Source of the DNA: an uncultured Prevotella sp.
GTDB lineage: Bacteria; Bacteroidota; Bacteroidia; Bacteroidales; Bacteroidaceae
Assembly (NCBI GenBank): GCA_900540375.1
Contig: UQFS01000012.1
Location: forward strand, 1 to 64,000
DNA: 64,000 bases
Direction of reading: 5' to 3'
Part shown: positions 23,907 through 33,076 of the stretch, piece by piece
Layout of the letters: each line of letters begins with the position of its first letter
Numbering within the stretch: position 1 is the first letter of the stretch
The notes under the pieces: generated by a model
Seen by the model: the letters and a program-made list of their open reading frames with translations, nothing else
Told to the model about the DNA's origin: nothing
The model's database searches: none
Made by a program: the position numbers and the translations under genes

Positions 23907-25850
23907 ATGCAGATGCGAAAGAAATATCATTTCACCATCCGTGCGATAGGGCGGCAGTTGAGACAAGGGCTGCTGCTGACTGGCTTATGTGCCTGCGCGG
24001 TGACTTCACCGGCTCAGAAGCGAGCTTCACGATCCTTGATGACCGACAGTGTCTTCCAATTGAGAGAAGTCGTGGCCAGAGGCACGCAAACCGTGTCGCC
24101 CCATCAGACGATCTCACAAAAGCAACTCTCTGCCCTGGCCTCGAACAATGTCGCCGACGCACTGAAGTATCTCGCCGGCGTGCAGATCAAGGACTATGGC
24201 GGCCTCGGCGGCCAGAAGACCGTCAACGTCCGATCCCTCGGCTCGCAGCACGTGGGCGTATACCTCGACGGCGTCCGCATCACCAACGCACAGAACGGCA
24301 CCGTGGACCTTGGTAAATACTCGCTGACAACCCTGGAGTCGGTATCGCTCTTCAACGCCAACAAGACCGAGCCGCTGATGACAGCCAGCGAGTATGCCTC
24401 GGCATCGACGATCTATCTCCGCACACGACGCCCCGACAGTACCTCGCTCACTGCCAGCTATGGCTATGGCTCGTTCAACACACATAAGGCCAACGTCACC
24501 TATTCCTATAAGCGGTTGGCTCTGGTCGACGCGCAGTACACTCACACCGATGGTAACTATCCTTTCCGCTATCATACCGAATACGAGGACACGACAGGCC
24601 GGCGCCGCAATTCGGACCTCGACCAAATGCGCATCGAGGGCGTGCTCTTCCACGGCCCGCTGCAGTGGCACACCTATTATTATCTCTCTTACCGCGGTCT
24701 GCCGGGCGGCATCGTGCGACGTCTCTCCGACCAGTACACCGACGTAGGGCGCGAGTGGGACCAGAACTTCTTCACGCAGCTCTCCTGGCAGGATCATTTC
24801 GGAGCTGTCGGACTGCGCGCCATCGCCAAGTATGCCAACGACCGGCTGCACTATCGGTCGGACTATGACAACAATATCAGCGTGCACAGCAATGTCACCT
24901 ATCACCAGCAGGATGCCTACGCGGCACTGGCAGCCTCTTATACTTATAAGGACTTTGGCATCTCACTGTCCCCCGATCTGCGCTGGAGCGACCTCACCGC
25001 TGACATGAAGCACTTCAGCTATGTCTATCGCTTGGACAGCAAGAACGCGCTGACCGCTTTTTACCGTCACGGGGGGCTGTCGCTCAACGCCACGGCACTC
25101 TACACCTATTGCCGCGACCACACCCGTCGCAAAGCCGGACCCCTGCACCGCTGGACATGGGATGCCCTGGCCTCCTACCGTCTTGGAGACTGGACACTGC
25201 GCGCCTTCTACAAGAGCGTGTTCCGCATACCCACGCTCAACGACCTCTACTACACGCTCACGGGCAACCGTTTTCTCAAACCCGAATATACCCGGCAGTG
25301 GGATGCGGGATTCACCTATGAGCACCAATGGCTATGCGTGCAGGTCGACGGATACTTCAACCATGTGAAAGACCGAATCGTCTGTCTGCCGCTGAAAGGA
25401 TCGTTTCAGTGGTCAATGCTCAACTATGGCTATACACGCTGCGTCGGCACAGATGTCTCGGTCAACGCCGCTTTCAAGCATCATATTGTCATGCTCTCCG
25501 CTACCTTTCAGGATGACCGCAACCGCACAAATCCTGGGGGGAAGGATTACAACGACTTTGTGGCCTATGCACCGCGCTGGTCGTTCTCGGCCATCTACAC
25601 GTTTCTCTGGCGTGGACTTTCCGTGTCGTTCTCGGACATGTTTGTCGACAAGCGCTACTGGACGGCGCAGAATAGTGTCGACGCCCCCCTTGACCGCTAC
25701 AACTGCATGGACGTGAAGGCAGGATACCGCCTGAGATGGTTCACGATAGAAGCCGAATGCCAGAATGTCTTCGACAAGCCTTACGAAATGATTCAACGGT
25801 GGCCTATGCCGGGACGGCGATATGCCGTGACAATGAAGGCGAACTTGTGA
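23907..25850 (+). CDS. btuB: TonB-dependent vitamin B12 receptor
   Basis: A 647-residue outer-membrane receptor. The signal peptide comprises the first 37 or so residues. The plug starts near 50 with LREVVARGTQTV, which may be the TonB box region, and contains NVADALKYLAGVQIKDYGGL, GGQKTVNVRSLGSQHVGVYL and DGVRI. The barrel with aromatic strand ends follows and finishes with MPGRRYAVTMKANL. It is short for a SusC-like protein and near BtuB size. The assignment rests on the riboswitch directly upstream and on the BtuG- and BtuH-like genes downstream. It carries cobamides across the outer membrane with TonB energy. Confidence 0.88.
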   Translation: MQMRKKYHFTIRAIGRQLRQGLLLTGLCACAVTSPAQKRASRSLMTDSVFQLREVVARGTQTVSPHQTISQKQLSALASNNVADALKYLAGVQIKDYGGLGGQKTVNVRSLGSQHVGVYLDGVRITNAQNGTVDLGKYSLTTLESVSLFNANKTEPLMTASEYASASTIYLRTRRPDSTSLTASYGYGSFNTHKANVTYSYKRLALVDAQYTHTDGNYPFRYHTEYEDTTGRRRNSDLDQMRIEGVLFHGPLQWHTYYYLSYRGLPGGIVRRLSDQYTDVGREWDQNFFTQLSWQDHFGAVGLRAIAKYANDRLHYRSDYDNNISVHSNVTYHQQDAYAALAASYTYKDFGISLSPDLRWSDLTADMKHFSYVYRLDSKNALTAFYRHGGLSLNATALYTYCRDHTRRKAGPLHRWTWDALASYRLGDWTLRAFYKSVFRIPTLNDLYYTLTGNRFLKPEYTRQWDAGFTYEHQWLCVQVDGYFNHVKDRIVCLPLKGSFQWSMLNYGYTRCVGTDVSVNAAFKHHIVMLSATFQDDRNRTNPGGKDYNDFVAYAPRWSFSAIYTFLWRGLSVSFSDMFVDKRYWTAQNSVDAPLDRYNCMDVKAGYRLRWFTIEAECQNVFDKPYEMIQRWPMPGRRYAVTMKANL

Positions 25851-25895
25851 ATGTTAAATGATGAATGTTAAATGATGAATGTTGAATGAAACGCA
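25851..25895. repeat. Low-complexity GAATGTTAAATGAT repeat, copy 1
   Basis: GAATGTTAAATGATGAATGT is followed by TAAATGATGAATGTTGAATG. It is the short form of the repeat seen at 45.5 and 56.8 kb and lies between btuB and the next gene of the same operon. Confidence 0.75.
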
Positions 25896-25923
25896 TGACA
25901 TTAAGATAATAGGTAAAAAGCAC

Positions 25924-27183
25924 ATGATTATGGTAAAGAAATTATTATTTGCGTTAGCGCTGCTCCTCTCCCCTCTCTTTGGGCTTGGAGGGTCTGCCTC
26001 CCCCCTTTTAGGGAAACCAGGAGGGTCTGAGAGCCTGATCATCTGTAACGAGGGCAATTGGCAAAGCAACAACGGACAATTGTCGTACTACGAAGGCAAG
26101 ACGGGCCTGCTGACCAATCAATGGTTCCGTCAGACCAACAAGACGAGGCTCGGCGACACGCCCAATGACATCATTCAGGTCAATGACACGCTGATTGCCA
26201 TTGCCGTCAATTGGTCCAACATCATCCAGTTTATCCATCCCGACGGGACGGCTTGCGGGGCCACTGAGGGCGTGCCCAACAATCGTCGCCTCTGCTCCGA
26301 CGGCAAGTATCTCTACGTCACCTCTTATGCTCATAAATGCGGCAACACCACGTTCACCAAGGGCTATGTGGCTAAGATCGATGTGGCAACGAAAGCCGTT
26401 GTCGGCACCTGCGAGGTGGGCTGGGAGCCAGAGGGCGCGCAACTCTATAAAGGCATGCTCTATGTGGCCAACACCGGCGGCTATGCTTTTCAAGAGGGTC
26501 ATGACTACGAGAAGACGATCTCTGTGGTAGATCCCACGACGATGACGCTCGTCAAAAACATAGATACGGGATGCATCAATCTCTACAGCGAGATGTCGCA
26601 AGCCGGACAATACCTCTGCGTCAACTCTGCCGGTGATTATCACGACAATCCGGCCAAAACGGTCGTGCTGAACTGCGAGACTGGCAAGGTCACCACTTTT
26701 GATTTCCCCTGTACCTATAACACCACCGACGGCAAGAAGTTCTACACCATCGGCTCGCAATTCACCTTCAATACAGGAGCCTATACCTGGTTTATCAATA
26801 CCATCGACCCTCAGACAATGACAGTCACGGAAGGTATCTTCAACGATGCCATCACCCAAAAAATCAAGTCGCTGACAGCGCCCTACGAGATCTATGTGTC
26901 GCCCTACACGGGGAATATTTACTTCACCGATGCACAGAGCTATGCTTCTGCCGGTGACCTCTATGGCTACACCGCTGACGGCAAGGCACTCTTCGGACCG
27001 TTGGAGACATATATCAATCCCGCACATATATTGGCACTCAAGCCTCAGACTGCGACGGGCATCAATCCAATCACAGCAAAGAACTACGAGGCTGCGCAAC
27101 CCTACAATCTGGCAGGACAGCGCGTCAATGGCCACTATAAAGGCATAGTGGTGAAAAACGGAAAGAAATATATTCAGAGATAA
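25924..27183 (+). CDS. btuG: BtuG-like beta-propeller, putative surface B12-binding protein
   Basis: About 419 residues from the ATG at 25924 (another ATG at 25930). After a signal peptide (MVKKLLFALALLL), a YncE/DUF5074-like propeller is seen: repeated blades with NEGNWQSNNGQLSYY, TPNDIIQVNDTL, YVANTGGYAF and VSPYTGNIYFTDAQSY. BtuG proteins are seven-bladed propellers that bind B12 with very high affinity and lie beside BtuB (established for Bacteroides). Those are lipoproteins; here the signal peptide has no Cys, and the C-terminus is the shared motif AAQPYNLAGQRVNGHYKGIV plus NGKKYIQR, so anchoring may be by another route. The stretch after the signal peptide (SPLFGLGGSASPLLGKPGG) is encoded by GC-rich repeat DNA. 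Confidence 0.78.
   Translation: MIMVKKLLFALALLLSPLFGLGGSASPLLGKPGGSESLIICNEGNWQSNNGQLSYYEGKTGLLTNQWFRQTNKTRLGDTPNDIIQVNDTLIAIAVNWSNIIQFIHPDGTACGATEGVPNNRRLCSDGKYLYVTSYAHKCGNTTFTKGYVAKIDVATKAVVGTCEVGWEPEGAQLYKGMLYVANTGGYAFQEGHDYEKTISVVDPTTMTLVKNIDTGCINLYSEMSQAGQYLCVNSAGDYHDNPAKTVVLNCETGKVTTFDFPCTYNTTDGKKFYTIGSQFTFNTGAYTWFINTIDPQTMTVTEGIFNDAITQKIKSLTAPYEIYVSPYTGNIYFTDAQSYASAGDLYGYTADGKALFGPLETYINPAHILALKPQTATGINPITAKNYEAAQPYNLAGQRVNGHYKGIVVKNGKKYIQR
25963..26032. repeat. GC-rich repeat within the BtuG-like gene
   Basis: CTCCTCTCCCCTCTCTTTGG, then a second arm with CCTCCCCCCTTTTAGGG and AGGAGGGTCTGAG. It lies in frame between the signal peptide and the propeller. It resembles the REP-like family in base content and arm words, but is more diverged. 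Confidence 0.5.
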
Positions 27184-27204
27184 CAGTTATACACATTAAT
27201 AGAT

Positions 27205-28938
27205 ATGAGAAAAGGTTTACTCTTAGCCGTCCTTGGTCTGGCGGCTCTCTCGGCTTCGGCCCAGAAAATCAGTACGTCAACCCCCAGCAAATATCTGCAG
27301 GCTGTTGACGAGTATCGTCCGGCTCCCGGACAGTTTGTCAATACGCTGCCGGCATACGAAGCCGGCGACAACGCCACCACGATGGCCCAGAAATGCACCG
27401 ACGCCATCGCCGGAGGCAAAAATGGAATGATCACGCTGGGTGCTTACGGTGGCTATGTGACGTTTCATTTCGACCACAGTATCGCCAATGTCCATGGCCA
27501 GCGCGACTTCTACATCGCAGGCAATGCTTTTTATGCTGCCGGCATGACCATTGGTGGAAGTTGTGAGCCGGGTATCGTGATGGTGAGCAAGGACATTAAT
27601 CGCAATGGTATCGCCGATGATCCATGGTATGAGATCGGCGGTAGTGCTGACCGTGACAGTCTGGCGAAGACGGTTTTTGGCTATCAGATCACCTACACTG
27701 TCGATTCGCTCAAGGATACGCCATGGACCGACAACCAAGGTGCAAACGGTGTTGTTGCCCGAAACAACTTCCATCGTCAGGAATATTTTCCGCTTTGGAT
27801 GCAAAGCCCACTGACCTTCCAAGGTACTCTGCTGCCTAAGAATGCTTGGGACAAAAGTAAGAAAGGAACTTATTGGGTACTCAACGCCTATGATTATGGT
27901 TATGTGGATAACAAGCCCAATTCGGACTCCACAGCCTGCAGCTTTGATATTGACTGGGCCGTCGATCCGGTCAGTCGTGACAGTGTGCTACTCGACTACG
28001 TCGATTTTGTGCGGGTCTATACAGGCTTGAACCAAGCTGCGGGTTGGCTTGGCGAAACCTCCACAGAGGTCTGCGGAGCTGAGGACCGCCACCTTGATAC
28101 TTCGGTCAGTACGATTCAGCATCATATCGACTCTGTGGTCGACTTCGAGGACATTGCGCTCGGCACGGACTCTATCATGCCATTGAGCGAGGATAACCCG
28201 GAGTTCAGCTCTAAGGGCTTCGTGTTCCGCTGCAACTATTCCCCCGATTGGAACTACTGGTCGGGCTTCTGCGTGACGGGTAAGCATGACACTTCGTTTA
28301 AGGGCTACCACGATCAGTACAACAGCTGCGTGGGCCATGGCTATGCACAGTCGCAGAACTATGCTGTTGTCTATCCGCAAGGTGAGGAGATCAGCGTGGC
28401 TGATGGTAAGAAGACGATCAGCGGTTTCTATGTTGCCGCCAATGCCTATCTGCAAAATGCCATCCTCAATGGCGACGGCATGACACCGGGTGCCTTTACG
28501 AAGGGTGACTGGTATCGTGTGGATGTCATCGGTCTGGATGGCGAGACGAAGAAAGATACTATCTCGTACTATCTTGCTGACTACCGCTCCGACAACGAGG
28601 CTGACCACTACTATGTCAAGGACTGGACATGGCTCGACCTTTCGGCACTCGGTGAAGTGACGGGCATCACCTTCCGCCTGAGCAGTAGCCGTACCAACAG
28701 CTATGGCATGACCACGCCGGGCTATTTTCTGATGGATGACTTCAATGGAGTCTATGACGGGCGTAGCCGTAAGTTGGCAGCAGTAGGCAAGAACAATGTA
28801 TCTACTGCCATCTCAAATATCAACGTGAAGGCTGTTCAGGCTCAGGATGGTGCAGCTTACAACCTCGCCGGACAACGTGTCGGCAAGGACTATAAGGGCG
28901 TTGTGATCATTAACGGAAAGAAAGTGGTGAGAAGATAA
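27205..28938 (+). CDS. BtuH-like DUF4465 protein, putative surface B12-binding protein
   Basis: A 577-residue exported protein (signal peptide MRKGLLLAVLGLAALSASAQ) 21 bases after the BtuG-like gene. Residues about 40-270 form a cell-surface module with DINRNGIADDPWYEIGGSA. Residues about 300-530 match the DUF4465 pattern, including NYWSGFCVTGKHDT, YAVVYPQGEEI, DTISYYLADYRSDNEADHYY, VKDWTWLDLSALGEVTGI and TPGYFLMDDFNGVYDG. BtuH of Bacteroides is, as I recall, a DUF4465-containing B12-binding surface lipoprotein; this protein has no lipobox but ends in the motif YNLAGQRVGKDYKGVVIING. The N-terminal module looks like an addition to the DUF4465 part. The gene ends the riboswitch-controlled operon. 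Confidence 0.72.
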   Translation: MRKGLLLAVLGLAALSASAQKISTSTPSKYLQAVDEYRPAPGQFVNTLPAYEAGDNATTMAQKCTDAIAGGKNGMITLGAYGGYVTFHFDHSIANVHGQRDFYIAGNAFYAAGMTIGGSCEPGIVMVSKDINRNGIADDPWYEIGGSADRDSLAKTVFGYQITYTVDSLKDTPWTDNQGANGVVARNNFHRQEYFPLWMQSPLTFQGTLLPKNAWDKSKKGTYWVLNAYDYGYVDNKPNSDSTACSFDIDWAVDPVSRDSVLLDYVDFVRVYTGLNQAAGWLGETSTEVCGAEDRHLDTSVSTIQHHIDSVVDFEDIALGTDSIMPLSEDNPEFSSKGFVFRCNYSPDWNYWSGFCVTGKHDTSFKGYHDQYNSCVGHGYAQSQNYAVVYPQGEEISVADGKKTISGFYVAANAYLQNAILNGDGMTPGAFTKGDWYRVDVIGLDGETKKDTISYYLADYRSDNEADHYYVKDWTWLDLSALGEVTGITFRLSSSRTNSYGMTTPGYFLMDDFNGVYDGRSRKLAAVGKNNVSTAISNINVKAVQAQDGAAYNLAGQRVGKDYKGVVIINGKKVVRR

Positions 28939-28969
28939 CGGCTTCAACAGCCTCTCCCACCAGCTTCAT

Positions 28970-29009
28970 CCCACTTTAGAAAGACATGGTTATGTCTTTC
29001 TAAAGTGGG
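28970..29009 (+). terminator. Perfect 17-base inverted repeat between converging genes
   Basis: Arms at 28970-28986 and 28993-29009 are exact complements of 17 bases with a TGGTTA loop. A clear T tract does not follow, so it is an unusual but very stable terminator candidate for the B12 operon and, from the other strand, for the GH2 gene. Confidence 0.7.
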
Positions 29010-29119
29010 CTCAACAAACCTCTGTTGCTTTATTACTCTGTCTTATATTATATATTCTCCGTATGTCTTTCTGTCTATAAAGGCGATTTACTCTTTTATC
29101 TTTTTACTTCTTTACTTCT

Positions 29120-31576
29120 TTACCTTTTAATCGTCAGCTCCGCTGGCTGCAGGTCGGTGGCTTGGGCATGTACGACGACGGGCTTGGACTTATCCTTCAC
29201 GCGCACCACGACGAGGCACTTGCCGAAGAAGGCGAGACGGTCGCTGGCTTTGAAGCGCTCGGTGGAGAACTGCGAGCCATTGTCCACGCCGACGATGTCG
29301 GCATTGTCGGCCGTGAAGTAGATGTGGTTGCGTGCGTCGGGGCAGAGCGTGCCATCCTTGTCGGTGACCTCTGCATTGACGAACGTGGTATACTCGCCAT
29401 GGTAGTCGCAGGTCAAGCGTATTGACGTGGCGGAACCGGCCGTGCGGATCGTCTGTCGCCGCACCTCCTTGCCGTGCTGACGGGCTACAACGGTGATCTC
29501 GCCGGGCTCGAACGTCACGCGCCACATCACATGATACTGGTGGCTGTCGGCTTTACGACGGATGCCCTGACTCTTGCCGTTGACAAAGAGCTCCACCTCG
29601 TCGGCGTTGTTGTAGTAGCACCACAGGTCGACGGTCTGACCCGGCAGCCAGTTCCAGTGAGGGAACAGATGGAGCACGGGCTTGGCGGTCCATTCACTCT
29701 GATACATATAATAGGCGTCCTTCGGGAAACCGGCCAGGTCGATGATGCCGAAGTAGCTGCTGTGTGCGGGATAGCCATAAGGCGTGGGCTCGCCGATATA
29801 GTCCCAGCCTGTCCAGATGAACTGCCCGGCGCAGTAGGGCGTGTGCTTGACGATGTCCCACGTCTCCTCGTGCGTGGAACTCCAAGGTGCATGGCTGTTG
29901 TCATAGGCAGAGCACATCATCGTCGCGTTGGTATAGGGTTTATCCCACCGCTCCGGTGCTATGTAGGTACTGTCGGAAGGCATGCGGTAGAAGCCGCGCG
30001 TCTGCAGGGCAGAGACACTCTCGGTCATGAGGAAAGGCTTGCCGGGGAAGTTCTTCGGCACGTCCTTGATCCACTGGCGATGGTAGTTGAAGCCGATGAG
30101 GTCCAGGGCACCCGACTTAAAGAGATGGTTGTCGGGTGAGGGCTCGTTGCAGCCTGCCGTAATCGGGTGGCTCTTGTCGAGACTTCTGACAATGTCGGTG
30201 AGATGGATGGTGAGCAGCGAGTTGGGCGAGAGTTCCTTGCCATGGGCGAGTGTCGAGGCATCGTGGCCGGCGTTGAGGATCAGGTTGGCTTGCTCCGGTG
30301 TCAGAGCGTCGGCACTGGCCGACGACCACTGCTCGAGCACCTCATTGCCGATGCTCCAGATGAGTATCGACGGATGGTTGCGGTCACGGAGCAGCATGTC
30401 GGTGAGGTCGCGCTGGTGCCACTTTTCGAAGAAGCGGGCATAGTCGTTCTTCGTCTTGCGACGCATCCACATGTCGAAAGCCTCATCCATGACGATGAAG
30501 CCCATCGTATCGGTCATGTTCAGCAGTTCCGGTGCGGGTGGGTTATGGCTGCATCGGATAGCGTTGACGCCCATGTCCTTCAGCTTCACCAGTTGGCGAC
30601 GGAGCGCGTCGTTGTCGAGGGCTGCACCTAAGCAGCCGAGGTCGTGATGGTCGCAGACACCGTTGAGTTTCATATTCTTGCCGTTGAGCCAGAACCCCGT
30701 CTTGGCATCGAAGCGGAACGAGCGGAAGGCCGTCGTCGTGCGTACGGTGTCTACGGTCTTATTGTCAATGATGATCTCGGTGAGCAAGGTGTAGACGTTC
30801 GGCGCATCGGGGCTCCACAGGCGTGGGTTACGTACGGTCATCTGCTGCCCGGTGCTGCCGTTGGCAACCTGCGCGACGATCTTGCCGTTGCTGTCAAAGA
30901 GTGTGTTGCGCACCATCGGGTGCTGTCCCTCGTGGTTCTCGTCAGCGAGGGTGACGGTCACGGGCACCGTCCATGTGCGTCCGTTCTTTGTTGTCGGCAT
31001 GACATAGACACCCCAGTTGGCGATGTGCAGCGGCGGTGTGGTGGTGAGCCACACGTTGCGGTAGATGCCGCAGCCCGAATACCAGCGCGAGTTGGGTTGG
31101 TCGCTGTTGTCGACGCGTACGGCGATGACGTTATCAGCACCGCGGCGGAGATAAGGCGTGAGGTCGTATTGAAATGAGATATAGCCGTAGGGCCGTGTGC
31201 CGAGCAGGTGGCCGTTGATATATACCGAGCTGTTCATATACACGCCGTCGAAGGTGATGAAAAGGCGGTCATCGTTGCCGAACGAGGCAGGTATGGTGAA
31301 GTGTTTGCGGTACCAGCCGATACCGCCGGGCAGCGCGCCGCCACCGGCTCCACTTGGGTTGTCGACGCTGAAGTCACCTTCTATCGCCCAGTCGTGCGGC
31401 AGGTTGAGCTGTCGCCACGTCGCGTCGGCATAGTCGGGGTGCGCCATGGCGGAGGTGTCGCCGAGACAGAAGAGCCAGCCGCGGTCGAAGTTGAGCACTT
31501 CCCGCGCATCTGTGGGGAGAGACGTGAGGAGCGAAAGGAAGAGGGTGAAGAACAGGGATTGGATGTGGTGGGTCAT
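29120..31576 (-). CDS. GH2 family beta-galactosidase
   Basis: An 818-residue exported enzyme (signal peptide about 1-24). Domains: GH2 sugar-binding jelly roll (about 30-180), Ig-like (about 185-290), TIM-barrel catalytic domain (about 292-590), then Ig-like domains including a DUF4982-like part (about 600-700). Acid/base is E412 in IWSIGNEV, and the nucleophile is E519 in PFLMTES. HNPPAPELL at 345-353 is typical of the family. Its substrate is probably beta-galactosides of hemicellulose or host glycans. It is 130 bases downstream of the SGNH hydrolase and may be part of the same minus-strand run as GH36. Confidence 0.9.
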   Translation of the reverse strand: MTHHIQSLFFTLFLSLLTSLPTDAREVLNFDRGWLFCLGDTSAMAHPDYADATWRQLNLPHDWAIEGDFSVDNPSGAGGGALPGGIGWYRKHFTIPASFGNDDRLFITFDGVYMNSSVYINGHLLGTRPYGYISFQYDLTPYLRRGADNVIAVRVDNSDQPNSRWYSGCGIYRNVWLTTTPPLHIANWGVYVMPTTKNGRTWTVPVTVTLADENHEGQHPMVRNTLFDSNGKIVAQVANGSTGQQMTVRNPRLWSPDAPNVYTLLTEIIIDNKTVDTVRTTTAFRSFRFDAKTGFWLNGKNMKLNGVCDHHDLGCLGAALDNDALRRQLVKLKDMGVNAIRCSHNPPAPELLNMTDTMGFIVMDEAFDMWMRRKTKNDYARFFEKWHQRDLTDMLLRDRNHPSILIWSIGNEVLEQWSSASADALTPEQANLILNAGHDASTLAHGKELSPNSLLTIHLTDIVRSLDKSHPITAGCNEPSPDNHLFKSGALDLIGFNYHRQWIKDVPKNFPGKPFLMTESVSALQTRGFYRMPSDSTYIAPERWDKPYTNATMMCSAYDNSHAPWSSTHEETWDIVKHTPYCAGQFIWTGWDYIGEPTPYGYPAHSSYFGIIDLAGFPKDAYYMYQSEWTAKPVLHLFPHWNWLPGQTVDLWCYYNNADEVELFVNGKSQGIRRKADSHQYHVMWRVTFEPGEITVVARQHGKEVRRQTIRTAGSATSIRLTCDYHGEYTTFVNAEVTDKDGTLCPDARNHIYFTADNADIVGVDNGSQFSTERFKASDRLAFFGKCLVVVRVKDKSKPVVVHAQATDLQPAELTIKR

Positions 31577-31705
31577 GGAGGGTTGGGTTTTTGTTTATGA
31601 GAGACGGGGACGCATAGGGAAGAGAGGGCGCCCTGAGATGAGACAAGGGGACGCGTCTGGTTATAACCAGGCGAACAGAACGGAGCACCCGAACAAGGCA
31701 GAATG
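31577..31705. other. Short gap with a 14-base palindrome
   Basis: CTGGTTATAACCAG at 31657-31670 is a perfect palindrome. It may be a regulator site or part of a hairpin between the SGNH and GH2 genes. Confidence 0.5.
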
Positions 31706-33058
31706 CTACCTAACTATCTTTGCCGCATATTGGCCTATTGCAGCATAGCCCTTCGGGTTGAGGTGGAGCCAGTCGTCGGAATAGTCGGCGCGCAGGCGCT
31801 GAGGATCGGCAGGGTCACGGACGAGGGCGTCGAAGTCGATCAGCGCGTCGAAGTGGCCCGGCTTGCGGATCCACTCGTTGACAGTCTGCCGCATGGCCTC
31901 GTGGAAATAAGAGTACCAGCCGTTGCCTTTCGTCGGCGTGATTGTCGCCCCGTAGACTTTGATGCCTTTGGCGTGGGCTTTATCGATCAGCGTCTGATAA
32001 GCGTTGATGATCTCCTGCACCATCTTTTCATAGTTGCCGCTACAGCAGCCGATGTCGTTGGTACCCTCGAAGATGATGAGTTTCGTGATATTTGGCTGGG
32101 AGAGAATGTCGCGGTTGAAGCGTACGAGCGCCGGTTCGCTCAGTCCGCCACGCACGACACAGTTGCCGCCGATGCCCAGGTTGAGCACGCCGATGCCTTT
32201 CTGACAGCAGTCGGCTGTGCTTTTGCAGAACTGTGCGGACTCCTGCTTTTTGCCGCAACTCTTGTCTTCGCAGGACCTTGTAGACTCCTGCTTTTTGTCG
32301 CATTCCTTGCTTTCGCAGCAGATTCCGATTCCGTTGAGTGCATCGGAGAAGAAGTCGGTCCAGCGGTTTTGCAGGTTCGTCGTTGAGCCGCGTCCGTCGG
32401 TGATGGAGTTGCCGAGGACGGCGATGACCTCATGCGGGGTGTTGCCGAGCACCTCCAGTCGGGTGATATTGTACCAGTGGTCAGCCTTTTCGCCTTGGCT
32501 GAAGTCAGCCTTTGACGCGCCCTTACCGGCGAGGATATACGTGGTGGTCCGGCTGCCGCGGTGAGAAGTGGCGTGCTCGGGTGTACGTTTGCCATAGACC
32601 ACGGTGACGGCGAGACGCTGTCCGGGACGCAGCTGATAGCTGAGGGCATCGGAGTAGATGTCCTTTCCGGCGTCGAGCGTGAGGCTCCGCTTATGGTTGA
32701 AGGTCAGGTAGCGCACGGTCTTGGCGTTGATGCGGGCGTTGCAGGGCAGGACGTCGGTTTCCTGTTTCATTGTTTTGCCCTGTGGCGTGTCGGCAGGGTC
32801 CGCGACATACACGGCGCTGATGTCCACGGGTCCGTTGCTGAAATGGTTGCTGAGTTGCATGCGCAGCGTGCTGCCGCCCATCGACACGTGGATGATCTGA
32901 CGGGCTGCTCGGTTGGAGAGGCTGGCCTTGGGCATGTCGCCGGAACCGGTAAACTCCGGTGCGGTAGCCCATGTTCCTTCCCACCGCTGGTCAGCGAAGA
33001 GGGGTGAGGTCACTAATAATAATAAGGTGACAATGCAGAAGAATAGTTTGTTTATCAT
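31706..33058 (-). CDS. SGNH/GDSL hydrolase (carbohydrate esterase-like) with Cys-rich insert
   Basis: A 450-residue exported hydrolase (signal peptide MINKLFFCIVTLLLLVTSPL). An N-terminal beta domain is at about 25-205. Then the SGNH core follows: Ser218 in GNSITDG (block I), GIGGN at 296-299 (block II), GTND at 332-335 (block III) and D429/H432 in DWLHLNP (block V). It could remove acetyl groups from hemicellulose. Residues 246-285 are a Cys/Lys/Gln-rich insert with eight Cys, in which CxKKQES occurs twice, 15 residues apart. Its DNA is a 45-base tandem duplication. The insert lies just before the block II strand and is not expected in the family. The ATG at 33058 begins the signal peptide. 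Confidence 0.85.
   Translation of the reverse strand: MINKLFFCIVTLLLLVTSPLFADQRWEGTWATAPEFTGSGDMPKASLSNRAARQIIHVSMGGSTLRMQLSNHFSNGPVDISAVYVADPADTPQGKTMKQETDVLPCNARINAKTVRYLTFNHKRSLTLDAGKDIYSDALSYQLRPGQRLAVTVVYGKRTPEHATSHRGSRTTTYILAGKGASKADFSQGEKADHWYNITRLEVLGNTPHEVIAVLGNSITDGRGSTTNLQNRWTDFFSDALNGIGICCESKECDKKQESTRSCEDKSCGKKQESAQFCKSTADCCQKGIGVLNLGIGGNCVVRGGLSEPALVRFNRDILSQPNITKLIIFEGTNDIGCCSGNYEKMVQEIINAYQTLIDKAHAKGIKVYGATITPTKGNGWYSYFHEAMRQTVNEWIRKPGHFDALIDFDALVRDPADPQRLRADYSDDWLHLNPKGYAAIGQYAAKIVR
32238..32326. repeat. 45-base tandem duplication inside the SGNH gene
   Basis: The unit GACTCCTGCTTTTTG(C/T)CGCA is repeated at 32238 and 32283 with about 80% identity over 45 bases. A more degenerate third part (TGCTTTTGCAGAACTGTGCG) precedes at 32218-32237. 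All keep the reading frame. Confidence 0.85.
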
Positions 33059-33076
33059 GGATTTGGTAGTTTTTTT

